Below are positions 38,785 to 48,422 of a stretch of DNA of 64,000 bases, in pieces. Numbering within the stretch: position 1 is the first letter of the stretch; every line of letters begins with the position of its first letter. The position numbers and the translations under genes are program-made. The stretch is from Curvibacter sp. GWA2_63_95. GTDB taxonomy: Bacteria > Pseudomonadota > Gammaproteobacteria > Burkholderiales > Burkholderiaceae_C. The stretch lies in assembly GCA_001795455.1 (NCBI GenBank), contig MGPB01000004.1, positions 84,987 through 148,986 on the forward strand. Direction: 5' to 3'. The notes beneath the pieces are model-generated. The model was not told the origin of the DNA and ran no database searches. It saw nothing but the letters and a program-made list of their open reading frames with translations.

Positions 38785-40290
38785 ATGTCCTCACTCCCCA
38801 TCGTCGGCCACTTGATCGGCGGCAAACTCGTCACCAGCGGTGACCGCGCGCAGGATGTCTTCAACCCCGCCACCGGCAAAGCCGAGAAACGCGTGCTGCT
38901 GGCCCCCAAGGCCACCGTGGAAGAAGCGATTGCCAACGCACAAGCCGCCTTCCCCGCCTGGCGGAACACGCCGCCCCTCAAGCGCGCCCGCGTCATGGGC
39001 AACCTGAAGGTGCTGCTGGAAAAACATGCCGAGGAACTCTGCGCCCTCATCACCGCCGAACATGGCAAGGTGCTGAGCGACGCCCTGGGCGAGCTGCAGC
39101 GCGGCATTGAAAACGTGGAGTACGCCAGCTATGCGCCCGAGCTGCTCAAGGGCGAGCACAGCAAAAACGTCGGCCCGGCCATCGACAGCTGGAGCGAATT
39201 CCAGGCACTGGGCGTCACCGCCGGCATCACGCCGTTCAACTTCCCCGCCATGGTGCCGCTGTGGATGTGGCCGATGGCCGTGTCCTGCGGCAACACCTTT
39301 GTGCTCAAGCCTTCCGAGCGCGACCCTAGCTCCACCCTGCGCATCGCCGAACTGGCCCTCGAAGCGGGCCTGCCACCCGGCGTGCTCAACGTGGTCAACG
39401 GCGACAAGGAAGCCGTTGACACGCTGCTGACCGACCCGCGCGTGAAGGCCGTGAGCTTTGTGGGCTCCACCCCGATTGCCGAATACATCTACGCCACCGG
39501 CTGCGCACACGGCAAACGCGTGCAAGCCTTGGGCGGCGCCAAGAACCACGCCGTGGTCATGCCCGATGCCGACATTGGCAATGCCGTGAGCGCGCTGATG
39601 GGTGCCGCCTACGGCTCCTGCGGCGAGCGCTGCATGGCCATCCCGCTGGTGGTCGCCGTGGGTGACGCCACCGCCGACGCCGTGATTGCCGGCCTCAAGA
39701 CCGAGATTTCCAAGATGAAGGTCGGCCCCGGCACCGCCCCCGGCATGGACATGGGCCCGCTGGTAACCAAGCCGCACTTCGAGAAGGTGAAGGGCTATGT
39801 GGACCAGGGCGTGAAAGAAGGCGCCACGCTGGTGGTGGACGGCCGTGGCCTGACCATCGCCGGCCATGAGGACGGCTACTACCTGGGCCCCTGCCTGTTC
39901 GACAACGTCAAACCCGGCATGGTGATTTACCAGGAAGAAATCTTTGGCCCGGTGCTGGGTGTGGTGCGCGTCAAGACGCTGCAAGAGGCCATGGACCTGA
40001 TCGACGCCCACGAATACGGCAACGGCACCTGCATCTTCACCCGCGACGGCGAGGCGGCCCGCTACTTCACCGACAACATTTTGGTGGGCATGGTGGGCGT
40101 GAACGTGCCCCTGCCCGTGCCCGTGGCCTACCACTCGTTTGGCGGCTGGAAGCGCAGCCTGTTTGGTGACCTGCACGCCTACGGCCCCGACGCCGTGCGC
40201 TTCTACACCAAGCGCAAGACCATCACGCAGCGCTGGCCCTCGGCTGGGGTGCGCGAAGGGGCGGTGTTCAGCTTCCCCAGCAGCCGCTAA
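38785..40290 (+). CDS. mmsA: (Methyl)malonate-semialdehyde dehydrogenase, CoA-acylating
   Basis: 501-residue ALDH-family enzyme that converts malonate semialdehyde to acetyl-CoA (or methylmalonate semialdehyde to propionyl-CoA), with loss of CO2 and NAD reduction. ITPFNFPAMVPLWM, the nucleotide region FVGSTPIAEYIY and the nucleophile Cys in GSCGERCMA (about residue 284) are typical of MmsA. It is preceded by the transaminase that makes its substrate. Ends at a strong terminator. Confidence 0.95.
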   Translation: MSSLPIVGHLIGGKLVTSGDRAQDVFNPATGKAEKRVLLAPKATVEEAIANAQAAFPAWRNTPPLKRARVMGNLKVLLEKHAEELCALITAEHGKVLSDALGELQRGIENVEYASYAPELLKGEHSKNVGPAIDSWSEFQALGVTAGITPFNFPAMVPLWMWPMAVSCGNTFVLKPSERDPSSTLRIAELALEAGLPPGVLNVVNGDKEAVDTLLTDPRVKAVSFVGSTPIAEYIYATGCAHGKRVQALGGAKNHAVVMPDADIGNAVSALMGAAYGSCGERCMAIPLVVAVGDATADAVIAGLKTEISKMKVGPGTAPGMDMGPLVTKPHFEKVKGYVDQGVKEGATLVVDGRGLTIAGHEDGYYLGPCLFDNVKPGMVIYQEEIFGPVLGVVRVKTLQEAMDLIDAHEYGNGTCIFTRDGEAARYFTDNILVGMVGVNVPLPVPVAYHSFGGWKRSLFGDLHAYGPDAVRFYTKRKTITQRWPSAGVREGAVFSFPSSR

Positions 40291-40313
40291 TCCTGCGTCA
40301 GCCTTCACCCCGC

Positions 40314-40344
40314 AAGGGCTTGCCAATTGGCAAGCCCTTTTTAA
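40314..40344 (+). terminator. Terminator after mmsA
   Basis: AAGGGCTTGCC (40314-40324) pairs perfectly with GGCAAGCCCTT (40329-40339) around AATT, followed by a T run. Closes the transaminase-mmsA unit. Confidence 0.92.
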
Positions 40345-40433
40345 TGTTCCGCACAGGGGTCCGGCCACCCCACAGCCACAGTTCCATCACACAAGCTGGC
40401 ACAAGGTTTTAGTCTTCCCAAGACAATGGCCCC

Positions 40434-41477
40434 ATGAATGCACTGAAAAACACCCGTTTGTCGCTATTGGACCTGGTGGCTGTCCGCGAAGGCGGCACGG
40501 TGGCCGAGGCGCTGCAGATTGCCCTGCGCACCGCCCGCCATGCCGAACACCTGGGCTTTAGCCGCTATTGGCTGGCCGAGCACCACAACATGCCGGGTAT
40601 TGCCAGCTCGGCCACAGCCGTGCTGGTCGGCCACATTGCGGGCGGCACCGAGCGCATCCGCGTCGGCTCGGGCGGCATCATGCTGCCCAACCATGCACCG
40701 CTGGTGGTGGCCGAGGCCTTTGGCACGCTGGCCGAGCTCTACCCCGGTCGTATCGACCTGGGCCTGGGCCGCGCACCCGGCACCGACCCCGCCACCATGC
40801 GTGCCCTGCGCCGCGCCAAGGTGGAGAACGAAGAAGACTTCCCGCGCGATGTGGCCGAGCTACAGGCCCTGCTGGGCCCGCTGCAACCCGGGCAGAAGAT
40901 CATGGCCATGCCCGGTGCGGGCACCGAGGTACCGATCTGGTTGCTGGGCTCCAGCCTGTATTCGGCCCAGCTGGCCGCGCACATGGGCCTGCCCTACGCC
41001 TTTGCCTCGCACTTTGCGCCGCGTTTTCTGCACCAGGCCCTCGGCCTGTACCGCAGCCTGTTCAAACCCTCGGCCACGCTGGCCCAGCCCTATGTGATGG
41101 TGGGCGTGCCGCTGGTAGCGGCCACCACCGATGCCGAGGCCGAGTTGCTGGCCAGCAGCATCTACCAGCGGGTGCTGGGGATCCTGACCGGCAAGCGCGG
41201 CTCGCTGCCGCCACCGGTGCCCCACTATTTGCCCCAGCTGCCCGCCGATGCACGTGCTGCGATTGGTGACTTTTTGGGGGAAGCGGTGATTGGCGGGCCC
41301 ACCACCGTGCGCGACGGCCTGGCCGCGATGGCCGAGGCCACCCAGGCCGACGAGCTGATGCTGGTCTGTGACATCTACGACCCCGCCTTGCGCCTGCGTG
41401 CGCTGGACATTGCAGCCCAGGCGGTGCGTGATGCACACGCCGACGCCGCTAAGGGCGCCGTGCCGGCAGCGGAATAA
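40434..41477 (+). CDS. LLM-class flavin-dependent oxidoreductase (luciferase-like)
   Basis: 347-residue TIM-barrel flavin enzyme of the bacterial luciferase-like superfamily, YhbW-like subgroup. Hallmarks are [18 protein letters not shown] (about residues 43-60), [13 protein letters not shown] (about 78-90), [14 protein letters not shown] (about 105-118) and [10 protein letters not shown] (about 168). No flavin reductase partner is nearby. Its last 29 bp overlap the 3' end of the pirin gene on the other strand. Substrate unknown. Confidence 0.9.
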   Translation: MNALKNTRLSLLDLVAVREGGTVAEALQIALRTARHAEHLGFSRYWLAEHHNMPGIASSATAVLVGHIAGGTERIRVGSGGIMLPNHAPLVVAEAFGTLAELYPGRIDLGLGRAPGTDPATMRALRRAKVENEEDFPRDVAELQALLGPLQPGQKIMAMPGAGTEVPIWLLGSSLYSAQLAAHMGLPYAFASHFAPRFLHQALGLYRSLFKPSATLAQPYVMVGVPLVAATTDAEAELLASSIYQRVLGILTGKRGSLPPPVPHYLPQLPADARAAIGDFLGEAVIGGPTTVRDGLAAMAEATQADELMLVCDIYDPALRLRALDIAAQAVRDAHADAAKGAVPAAE

Positions 41478-42315
41478 ATTCGGTTTCGCCCGGCACGGTG
41501 GGAAAACGCTGGGCTTCCCAGTCGTCCTGCGCTTGCACGATGCGCGCCTTGCGGCTGGAGACAAAGTTCCACACGATGTGACGGTGGCCCAGCGGTGCAC
41601 CGCCCAGCAGCATCACCCGCGTGCTCTCGCGGGCGCACAGCGTGGGCGTGCTGCCGGGCTCCAGCACCAGCATCTGACCGGGCTCCAGCAGTTCACCATC
41701 CACCTCCAGCGGCCCGTCCACACTGTAGATGCCACGTTCCTGCGCTGCATCAGGGATGGTGAGCAAGGCGCCAGCGTCCAGTGCCAGCGCCAGGTAGAGC
41801 GTGGGCGACAAGGTGGCCACGGGCGAGGTGGCGCCAAACGCCGTGCCGATGAGTACACGCACCGTGGCACCTGGCAACTGCACCTCGGGGATGGCGCTGG
41901 CTGGCGTGTGGGCAAACGACGGCGCATCTTCCTCATGTTCGGCCGGCAGTGCCGACCAGAGCTGGAAGCCATGGCTGTACCGCGTGCTGCTGCGCAAATC
42001 GTCGGGTGTGCGCTCGGAGTGCACGATGCCGCGGCCTGCAGTCATCCAGTTGATGGCACCGGGCTCGATGCGCTGTACCACGCCGGTGGAGTCACGGTGC
42101 ATCATGGCCCCCTCCAGCAGATAGGTGACCGTGGCCAATCCAATGTGCGGGTGCGGACGCACGTCATGGTTGTCGCCGGGTTGCGCAGTCACCGGGCCGA
42201 AGTGGTCAAAAAACACAAAGGGGCCGATGGCCTGGCGTTGCACGGCGGGCAGCACGCGCCGCACAGTGAAGCCACCGCCCAGATCGTGGGCGCGGGGGGT
42301 GATGCGTTCCGGCAT
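41449..42315 (-). CDS. Pirin family protein
   Basis: 288-residue bicupin. The N-terminal metal site is [15 protein letters not shown] (about residues 53-67) with MHRDSTG and HSER following, so metal ligands look complete; the C-terminal cupin ([25 protein letters not shown]) follows. Members act as quercetinases or redox-sensing cofactors. ATG 42315 is taken as the start. Divergent from the membrane diguanylate cyclase gene. Confidence 0.92.
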   Translation of the reverse strand: MPERITPRAHDLGGGFTVRRVLPAVQRQAIGPFVFFDHFGPVTAQPGDNHDVRPHPHIGLATVTYLLEGAMMHRDSTGVVQRIEPGAINWMTAGRGIVHSERTPDDLRSSTRYSHGFQLWSALPAEHEEDAPSFAHTPASAIPEVQLPGATVRVLIGTAFGATSPVATLSPTLYLALALDAGALLTIPDAAQERGIYSVDGPLEVDGELLEPGQMLVLEPGSTPTLCARESTRVMLLGGAPLGHRHIVWNFVSSRKARIVQAQDDWEAQRFPTVPGETEFIPLPARRP

Positions 42316-42393
42316 AAGAGTCCTTGGCGTATGCAGCGGGGTGCTGCTTGCGCATCGTAGCAACTCTGCTCTGCTAAAGTCATCGGCTGCCTT

Positions 42394-43569
42394 ATGAACC
42401 GTCCCCACACCCCTGACCTGCGCCTGCTGCTAGAGCGCTGGCGCGCCGAGCATGTCCTTGTGGAAGATGAGGCCTCCGCCACCAACCTGCAACGCCTGCG
42501 TTGGCTGGGCCCCTTGGTGGTGGTGCTCAATGCGCTGCATGTGCTGGTATTTCTGGTGCTGCTGCTCGGCTCCCCCGCGGGCGATGCCGCCTACCGCTGG
42601 AAGCTGGGCCTGCTGCTGGTGCACACCACCATGGGCCTGGGTGCGCTGGCCTGCACCTGGGGCGCGCAGCAGTTGCGCCACCGCCACCGGGGCCTGCCGG
42701 GGCGCTGGTTGGGCTGGGTGGCAGCCGCCTGGATACTGGCCTGTGCCGTTGCCATCGTGTCGCTGGACCAATGGGTAACCCCCAATATTTCCCCTTTTCT
42801 GATCGCCTGCCTGGGTGTGGGCCTGGCGATATACCTGCGCCCGCTACCGGCCGCCGGCCTGTACGTGGCAGCCTATCTCGTGTTTTACCCCGTCATCGGC
42901 TGGACGCAACATACACCCGAGTTGTTGTTATCCAACCGGCTCAACGGCATCACCGCCTGCATGATGGGCTGGGCGCTGTCGGTGTTGCTGTGGCGCAAGT
43001 TCACCACCATTGCGCTGCAACGGAGGCAGCTGGAAAAAGCCCACACCGAGCTGCAACACAAGCAAAAAGAGCTGGAGCGCCTGACCCGCCAGGACGGGCT
43101 GACCGGCCTGTTTAACCGCAACACCTTTGTGGAGCTGAGCCGCAGCGAGCTCAAACGCGCACAGCGCCAGGGCAGCGCCACCACCATCCTGCTGCTGGAC
43201 CTGGACCATTTCAAACGCATCAACGACACCTGGGGCCACCCTGCAGGCGACGCCGTGCTGCGCCACGTGGCCACCCTGGCCAGCACCACCGTGCGCAGCA
43301 CCGATCTGGTGGGCCGCCTGGGGGGCGAAGAGTTCATTGTGCTGCTGCCCAACACCTCCGTCGAAGCCGGCCGCAAGCTGGCCGAGAAGCTGCGCCTGCG
43401 ACTGGAAGGTTCTCCGGTCCCTTGGGAGGCCACCCGCATCGGGGTTACCGCAAGCTTCGGTCTGGCCAGCACCACCCCTGAAGAGAAGCGCGACTTTGAC
43501 ACGCTCTACACCGAGGCGGACAAGGCGCTCTACCTGGCCAAGCAGCGCGGACGCAATCGGGTGGTTTAA
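42394..43569 (+). CDS. Membrane-bound diguanylate cyclase (GGDEF)
   Basis: 391-residue c-di-GMP synthase. About six membrane helices fill residues 35-205, then a short coiled coil (RQLEKAHTELQHKQKELERL), then a GGDEF domain (about residues 225-390). Active site RLGGEEF is intact, and RSTD five residues upstream is a proper inhibitory I-site, so product feedback is expected. No sensor domain beyond the membrane part. Likely an active cyclase, unlike the more degenerate GGDEF-EAL protein at 11.9-14.2 kb. Confidence 0.93.
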   Translation: MNRPHTPDLRLLLERWRAEHVLVEDEASATNLQRLRWLGPLVVVLNALHVLVFLVLLLGSPAGDAAYRWKLGLLLVHTTMGLGALACTWGAQQLRHRHRGLPGRWLGWVAAAWILACAVAIVSLDQWVTPNISPFLIACLGVGLAIYLRPLPAAGLYVAAYLVFYPVIGWTQHTPELLLSNRLNGITACMMGWALSVLLWRKFTTIALQRRQLEKAHTELQHKQKELERLTRQDGLTGLFNRNTFVELSRSELKRAQRQGSATTILLLDLDHFKRINDTWGHPAGDAVLRHVATLASTTVRSTDLVGRLGGEEFIVLLPNTSVEAGRKLAEKLRLRLEGSPVPWEATRIGVTASFGLASTTPEEKRDFDTLYTEADKALYLAKQRGRNRVV

Positions 43570-43608
43570 GCCCCCACGCGCCACCGCTGTGCGGGTCGCG
43601 GCCTCTCC

Positions 43609-43654
43609 GAGGGGGCAACTCGCCTTGGGGCGGCCCGGCGGCGAGTTGCCCCTC
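43609..43654. terminator. Long inverted repeat after the diguanylate cyclase gene
   Basis: GAGGGGGCAACTCGCC (43609-43624) pairs with GGCGAGTTGCCCCTC (43640-43654), one bulged G, about 15 bp of stem and a 15-nt GC-rich loop. No T run. It may end the cyclase transcript or be a mobile palindromic unit. Confidence 0.6.
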
Positions 43655-43706
43655 TTGCCGCGTGAAATCGCCTAACTGGGATAATCGGGAGCTAACCCGG
43701 ATCCTT

Positions 43707-45668
43707 ATGGCACTTATTACCCTCCTCGACGCCCAGCTGGCATTTGGGCATGTCCCCCTGCTCGACCACGCTGACTTCTCCCTCGAAACGCAGGAGCGCG
43801 TGGGCCTGATTGGCCGCAACGGCGCCGGCAAGTCGTCCATGCTCAAGATTCTGGGCGGCATGGAGCGCCCCGACGACGGCACACTGCAGGTGCAAACCGG
43901 AACGCGTATTTCCTACGTAGCGCAAGAACCGCAACTCGACGCGGATGCTACCGTTTTTATAGCTGTTCGCGCAGGTCTGGAGCGCGTGATCGGCCTGATT
44001 GAAGAGTATTGCCAGGGTCATGGCGACCTGGACGCGATGCAAAGCGAGATCGAAACCCTGGACGGCTGGAACTGGGAGCAGCGGGTGAATGAAACCTTGC
44101 AACGCCTGCACCTGAACCCCGACGCGGTGGTGAGCACCCTGTCTGGCGGTACCAAAAAGCGTGTGGCGCTGGCGCAGGCCCTGGTGGCCCAGCCCGACGT
44201 GCTGCTGCTCGACGAGCCAACCAACCACCTGGACCTGGACTCCATCGAATGGCTGGAAGGCCTGCTGGTGGACTTCAAGGGCTCCATCATCACCATCACC
44301 CACGACCGCTCCTTCCTGGACAACGTGGCCACCCGCATCGTGGAGCTGGACCGCGGCAAGCTGATGAGCTACCCCGGCAACTTTGCGGCCTACCTGCTGC
44401 AAAAGGAAGAACAGCTGGCCCAAGAAGCCATCATCAACGCCAAGGCCGACAAGCTGCTGGCGCAGGAAGAGGTGTGGATCCGCAAGGGCGTGGAAGCGCG
44501 CCGCACCCGCGCGACCGCCCGCATCAACCGCCTGCAGGAGCTGCGTGCCAACCGCGAATCGCGCCGCGATGTGGTGGGCAGTGTCAACATGGACGTGAAC
44601 AGCGGCGACAAGAGCGGCAAGCTGGTCTCCGAGATGGTGCATGTGTCCAAGACCTTTGGCGACCGCAAGATCGTGGACAACTTCACCGCGACCATTTTGC
44701 GTGGCGACAAGATCGGCCTGTTGGGCCCGAACGGCGCGGGCAAGACCACGCTGCTCAAACTCATTCTGGGCGAGCACAAGCCCGACCCGGCACCGGCCAA
44801 CGCGCCCAAGCCCGAACCCGGCCACAGCCCCTGGGGTACGGTGCGCCTGGGTGCCAACGTCACCGTGGCCTACTTCGACCAGATGCGCAACGCACTGGAC
44901 CTGGACGCGACGCTGGAAGACTTCATCAGCCCCGGCTCCGAGTGGATCGAGATTGGCAACCAGAAGAAGCACCGCAAGAGCTACCTGGGCGACTTCCTGT
45001 TCTCGCCGGCCCGCGCCACCTCCCCCGTGCGCTCGCTCTCCGGTGGTGAACGCAACCGCTTGCTGCTGGCGCGCCTGTTCGCCCGTCCGGCCAACGTGCT
45101 GGTGCTGGACGAGCCGACCAACGACTTGGACATCGACACACTGGAACTGCTGGAAGACCTGCTGCAAAGCTACGACGGCACGGTGTTCCTGGTCAGCCAT
45201 GACCGCACCTTCCTGGACAACGTGGTCACCAGCACGATTGCCTATGAAGGCGACGCCAAGTGGCGCGAGTACGAAGGCGGCGTGAGCGACTGGCTGATCC
45301 AGACCAAACGCGCCAACGCCATCAACGCCGCTGCAGGCAAAACCACCGCCAAGCCGTTTAACTACGAGCGCGAGCAGCTCCAAAAACAGGAGGAAGCCAG
45401 CGCCAAGGTCAGCGCCAGCACTCCGGTAGCCCCGGCCCCCGCCAAGGCCAAGAAGCTCAGCTTCAAGGACCAGCGCGAACTGGACGGACTGCCCGACCGG
45501 ATTGCCGCACTGGAAGCGGAGCAGGCCGACATCACCGAGGCCCTGGCCGACGGCAGCCTCTACGCCAGCGACAACGCACGGGCCATCGCCCTGTCGGAGC
45601 GCAATGCCCAGATCGACGAAGAACTGATGGCGGCGCTGGAGCGCTGGGAGGCGTTGGGCGGGGCCTAA
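43707..45668 (+). CDS. uup: ABC-F ATPase, Uup type
   Basis: 653-residue cytoplasmic ABC-F protein that acts on ribosomes and is linked in E. coli to precise transposon excision. Two NBDs: RNGAGKSSMLKI (about residue 33) with LSGGTKKRVALAQA, and LGPNGAGKTTLLK with LSGGERNRLLLAR. The linker rich in Lys/Arg/Glu and the C-terminal coiled coil (residues 590-650) are typical of Uup. ATG 43707 is used. The stretch ATVFIAVRAG (about residues 81-90) coincides with half of a dispersed repeat and uses rare GCT/ATA/GTT codons. Confidence 0.93.
   Translation: MALITLLDAQLAFGHVPLLDHADFSLETQERVGLIGRNGAGKSSMLKILGGMERPDDGTLQVQTGTRISYVAQEPQLDADATVFIAVRAGLERVIGLIEEYCQGHGDLDAMQSEIETLDGWNWEQRVNETLQRLHLNPDAVVSTLSGGTKKRVALAQALVAQPDVLLLDEPTNHLDLDSIEWLEGLLVDFKGSIITITHDRSFLDNVATRIVELDRGKLMSYPGNFAAYLLQKEEQLAQEAIINAKADKLLAQEEVWIRKGVEARRTRATARINRLQELRANRESRRDVVGSVNMDVNSGDKSGKLVSEMVHVSKTFGDRKIVDNFTATILRGDKIGLLGPNGAGKTTLLKLILGEHKPDPAPANAPKPEPGHSPWGTVRLGANVTVAYFDQMRNALDLDATLEDFISPGSEWIEIGNQKKHRKSYLGDFLFSPARATSPVRSLSGGERNRLLLARLFARPANVLVLDEPTNDLDIDTLELLEDLLQSYDGTVFLVSHDRTFLDNVVTSTIAYEGDAKWREYEGGVSDWLIQTKRANAINAAAGKTTAKPFNYEREQLQKQEEASAKVSASTPVAPAPAKAKKLSFKDQRELDGLPDRIAALEAEQADITEALADGSLYASDNARAIALSERNAQIDEELMAALERWEALGGA
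43947..43973 (+). repeat. Dispersed repeat, half copy I (inside uup)
   Basis: GCTACCGTTTTTATAGC followed by TGTTCGCGCA; the right half is missing. Same sense frame as copy G in dadA. By recalled comparison with E. coli Uup there is no extra length here, so it may be an overwrite or a chance resemblance. Confidence 0.55.
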
Positions 45669-45682
45669 ACCGGCTCCGGGGG

Positions 45683-46954
45683 CTACACCACCTGCGCTGC
45701 GCGCAGCGCGGCAATGGCCGCAGCGTCCAGCCCCAGCTCTGCCAGCACCGCTTCGGTGTGCTCGCCCAGGGCGGGTGGTGCGTGGCGCAGTTGCACCGGC
45801 GCGTCCGCCAGGCGCAGCGGGCTGGCCATGGTTGCTATGTTTTCAATAGCTGTTTGCGCAGTAGCCACGGGGGCTAGCACCTGTTTTTGCACCAAACCCC
45901 GGGCCTGCACCTGGGCGTCGGCGAAAGCCTCGTCCAGCGTATTGATAGGACCGCAGGGCACCGCACGATGCTCCAGCAGGGCGATCCACTCGGCCGTCGT
46001 GCGCTCTTGGGTCACCTCTGACATCAGGGGTATCAGGGTGCTGCGGTGGGCCACGCGTTCGCTGTTGGTGCCAAAACGCGGGTCCTGCGCCCATTCGGGA
46101 TGGCCGGCCGCGGCGCTGAAACGGGCGAACTGGCCGTCGTTGCCCACGGCCAACAGCATGGCGCCGTCGGCGGTCGGAAAGTCCTGGTAAGGCACCAGGC
46201 TGGGGTGGGCATTGCCCATGCGCTGCGGCACCTGTCCGGTGTTTAAAAACCCCGCCGCCTGGTTGGCCAATATCGCCATGCCCACGTCCAGCAGCGCCAT
46301 GTCGATGTGCTGGCCCTGGCCGGTGCGGTGGCGCATTTCCACCGCGGCCAGGATGGCGCTGGTGGCGTAGATGCCGGTGAACACATCGGTGATGGCCACA
46401 CCCGCGCGCTGCGGGCCGCCGCCGGGCTCGCCATCGGCCCGACCGGTGATGCTCATCATGCCGCTCATGGCCTGCACCATGAGGTCGTAGCCCGCACGCT
46501 CGGCGTAGGGCCCGGTTTGGCCGAAACCAGTGATGGAGCAGTAGATCAGGCGCGGGTTCAGCGCTTTCAGACTCGCGTAGTCCAGCCCGTAGTGCGCCAG
46601 GCCCCCGACCTTGAAGTTCTCCACCAGGATGTCGCTTTGCAGCGCCATCTGGCGAATCAGCGCCTGGCCTTCGGGCTTGGCGATGTCGATGGTGATGGAG
46701 CGCTTGTTGCGGTTGCAGGCCGTGAAATAGCTGGCGTGCGCCGTGTCGTGGCCCCGCGCATCCTGCAGGAAGGGCGGCCCCCAATGGCGGGTGTCGTCGC
46801 CCACACCGGGGCGCTCCACTTTCACCACATCAGCCCCCAGGTCGGCCAGCATTTGCGTGCACCAGGGGCCCGCCAGCACGCGGGACAGGTCCAGCACCTT
46901 GAGGTGGCTCAGGGCACCGGTGGGCACGGGGTTTGGGGGGGAAGTGGCTTGCAT
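45683..46954 (-). CDS. gcdG: CaiB/BaiF family III CoA-transferase, probably succinyl-CoA:glutarate CoA-transferase
   Basis: 423-residue family III transferase. VLDLSRVLAGPWCTQML, CNRNKRSITIDI, ENFKVGGLAHYGLDY, SITGFGQTGPYAERAGYD with the catalytic Asp near residue 175, and GNAHPSLVPYQDFPTADG match the glutarate-specific group that partners glutaryl-CoA dehydrogenase. A C-terminal insertion (LAPVATAQTAIENIA) is a dispersed repeat copy. Start 46954 lacks a ribosome site; 46987 is an alternative. Same strand as gcdH, 8 kb away. Its role in lysine and glutarate degradation is inferred. Confidence 0.82.
   Translation of the reverse strand: MQATSPPNPVPTGALSHLKVLDLSRVLAGPWCTQMLADLGADVVKVERPGVGDDTRHWGPPFLQDARGHDTAHASYFTACNRNKRSITIDIAKPEGQALIRQMALQSDILVENFKVGGLAHYGLDYASLKALNPRLIYCSITGFGQTGPYAERAGYDLMVQAMSGMMSITGRADGEPGGGPQRAGVAITDVFTGIYATSAILAAVEMRHRTGQGQHIDMALLDVGMAILANQAAGFLNTGQVPQRMGNAHPSLVPYQDFPTADGAMLLAVGNDGQFARFSAAAGHPEWAQDPRFGTNSERVAHRSTLIPLMSEVTQERTTAEWIALLEHRAVPCGPINTLDEAFADAQVQARGLVQKQVLAPVATAQTAIENIATMASPLRLADAPVQLRHAPPALGEHTEAVLAELGLDAAAIAALRAAQVV
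45834..45881 (+). repeat. 48-bp dispersed repeat, copy J (inside gcdG)
   Basis: GCTATGTTTTCAATAGC, TGTTTGCGCA, then CCACGGGGGCTAGCACC. 48 bp, antisense to gcdG, same frame as copies A and B. Confidence 0.87.
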
Positions 46955-47048
46955 GGGGAAGGACTCGCGAAAGGCGGAAAAGCCCATGTTACCCGCCTGA
47001 AACGCTCGGTGTTTTCCCTGAGTTTGGCCACCGGAAGCGATTTTGGCG

Positions 47049-47077
47049 TTGACAGGTAACTGCATAAATTCTCTAAT
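47049..47077 (+). promoter_or_regulatory. Sigma-70 promoter of the beta-glucoside operon
   Basis: TTGACA (47049-47054), exact consensus -35, then a 17-bp spacer, then TCTAAT (47072-47077), one mismatch from the -10 consensus. A LacI-type operator starts 8 bp downstream, across the expected +1. Confidence 0.87.
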
Positions 47078-47084
47078 TTCTATA

Positions 47085-47100
47085 TTGAAAACGTTTTCAA
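47085..47100. promoter_or_regulatory. LacI-family operator
   Basis: TTGAAAACGTTTTCAA is a perfect 16-bp palindrome with the central CG step typical of LacI/PurR-family sites. It lies over the transcription start of the promoter at 47049-47077, 77 bp before the binding-protein gene. The LacI gene at 54.1-55.1 kb closes the same cluster and is the likely ligand. Confidence 0.85.
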
Positions 47101-47176
47101 GCGTTCTTTTTGCCGATTGGCAACGATTTCATGCGGTTCTGTGTTTTCGTACCTAACAACTTTTCAGGAGACAGCG

Positions 47177-48409
47177 ATGCGCACTTTCAAACACACCACT
47201 CTGGCCGCTCTGGCTGCCAGCCTGGGCCTGGCCGGTAGCGCCATGGCCCAAACCGCCGAAGTGATCCACTGGTGGACCTCGGGCGGCGAATCCGCCGCCG
47301 TGCAGGAACTGGCCGCTGCCTACAAGGCCGCAGGCGGCACCTGGGTGGACACCGCCATTGCCGGTGGCGACAACGCCCGCAACACCACGCTGAACCGCAT
47401 TGCCGGTGGCAAGCCGCCTACAGTGGCCCAGTTCAACACCTCCAAGCAGTACCACGAGGTGGTGGCCGAAGGCCTGTTGAACGACATTGACGCCGTGGCC
47501 GTGAAAGAAGGCTGGGACAAGCTCTTCCCCGAGCCGCTCAAGAAGTTCGTCAAGATCAACGGCAAGTACTTCGCCATGCCCGTGAACATCCACAACCCCT
47601 CGTGGTTCTGGTACTCCAAGGCCGTGCTGGCCAAGGCTGGCGTGACCGCCGAGCCGCAGAGCATGGACCAGTTTTTTGCCGCGCTGGACAAGATCAAGGC
47701 CTCGGGCGCCATTCCCCTGGCTCTGGGCGGCCAAGCCTGGCAAGAAGGCATTTTGTTCAATGCCGTCCTGCACACCGCCGGCGGCGCCGACCTGTACCGC
47801 AAGTTCTACGCGAGCACCGACGGTGCGGTGGCCACTTCGGCCGAATTCAAAAAGGTGCTCAGCGATGTGAAGCGCCTCAAGGGTTATGTGGATGCAGGCT
47901 CTCCCAACCGCGACTGGAACGTGGCCACCAACATGGTGATCTCCAACAAGGCCGGTTTCCAGATCATGGGCGACTGGGCCAAGGGCGAGTTCGCGGTGGC
48001 AAAACAAACGGCCGGCAAGGACTTCGGTTGCTTCCCCGGCTGGGGTGCCAAGGCACCGTACATGATCGAGGGTGACGTGTTTGTGTTCCCCAAGACCAAG
48101 GACGCCAACGCCATCAAGGCACAGCAACTGTTCGCCACGGTCGCCAGCTCGCCAGCCGTGCAGGTCGCCTTCAACGCCAAGAAGGGCTCCATCCCGATCC
48201 GCACCGATGTGGACATGGGCAAGCTCGACATCTGCAGCCAACAAGGCGTGGCCGCACTGAAGGACCCTGCACGCCACCTCGCGTCGCCCAACCAATTGGT
48301 GGCGCCTGAGAAGAAGGGCCAGATTGACGACGCCATCACCAAGTTCTGGAACACCGACCAGTCCGTGGACGATGCCGCCAAGACCTTCGCCGCCATCCTG
48401 AAGGGCTAA
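47177..48409 (+). CDS. Carbohydrate ABC transporter binding protein, GtsA-like (CUT1)
   Basis: 410-residue periplasmic binding protein. The signal peptide (MRTFKHTTLAALAASLGL.. ending SAMAQ) is followed by EVIHWWTSGGESAAVQELA, as in the Pseudomonas glucose-binding protein GtsA. CAGGAG lies upstream of ATG 47177. First gene of a LacI-controlled operon whose later genes are two beta-glucosidases, so its ligand is probably a beta-glucoside or glucose. A 17-bp hairpin follows its stop. Confidence 0.9.
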   Translation: MRTFKHTTLAALAASLGLAGSAMAQTAEVIHWWTSGGESAAVQELAAAYKAAGGTWVDTAIAGGDNARNTTLNRIAGGKPPTVAQFNTSKQYHEVVAEGLLNDIDAVAVKEGWDKLFPEPLKKFVKINGKYFAMPVNIHNPSWFWYSKAVLAKAGVTAEPQSMDQFFAALDKIKASGAIPLALGGQAWQEGILFNAVLHTAGGADLYRKFYASTDGAVATSAEFKKVLSDVKRLKGYVDAGSPNRDWNVATNMVISNKAGFQIMGDWAKGEFAVAKQTAGKDFGCFPGWGAKAPYMIEGDVFVFPKTKDANAIKAQQLFATVASSPAVQVAFNAKKGSIPIRTDVDMGKLDICSQQGVAALKDPARHLASPNQLVAPEKKGQIDDAITKFWNTDQSVDDAAKTFAAILKG

Positions 48410-48422
48410 GCCTTTCACCTTC

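Noticed and set aside
38791..40368. 525-codon open frame opposite mmsA
   Set aside because: Low-complexity shadow; mmsA is unmistakable on the plus strand.
43692..45383. 563-codon open frame opposite uup
   Set aside because: Val/Gln/His-rich shadow without homology; Uup motifs are on the plus strand.
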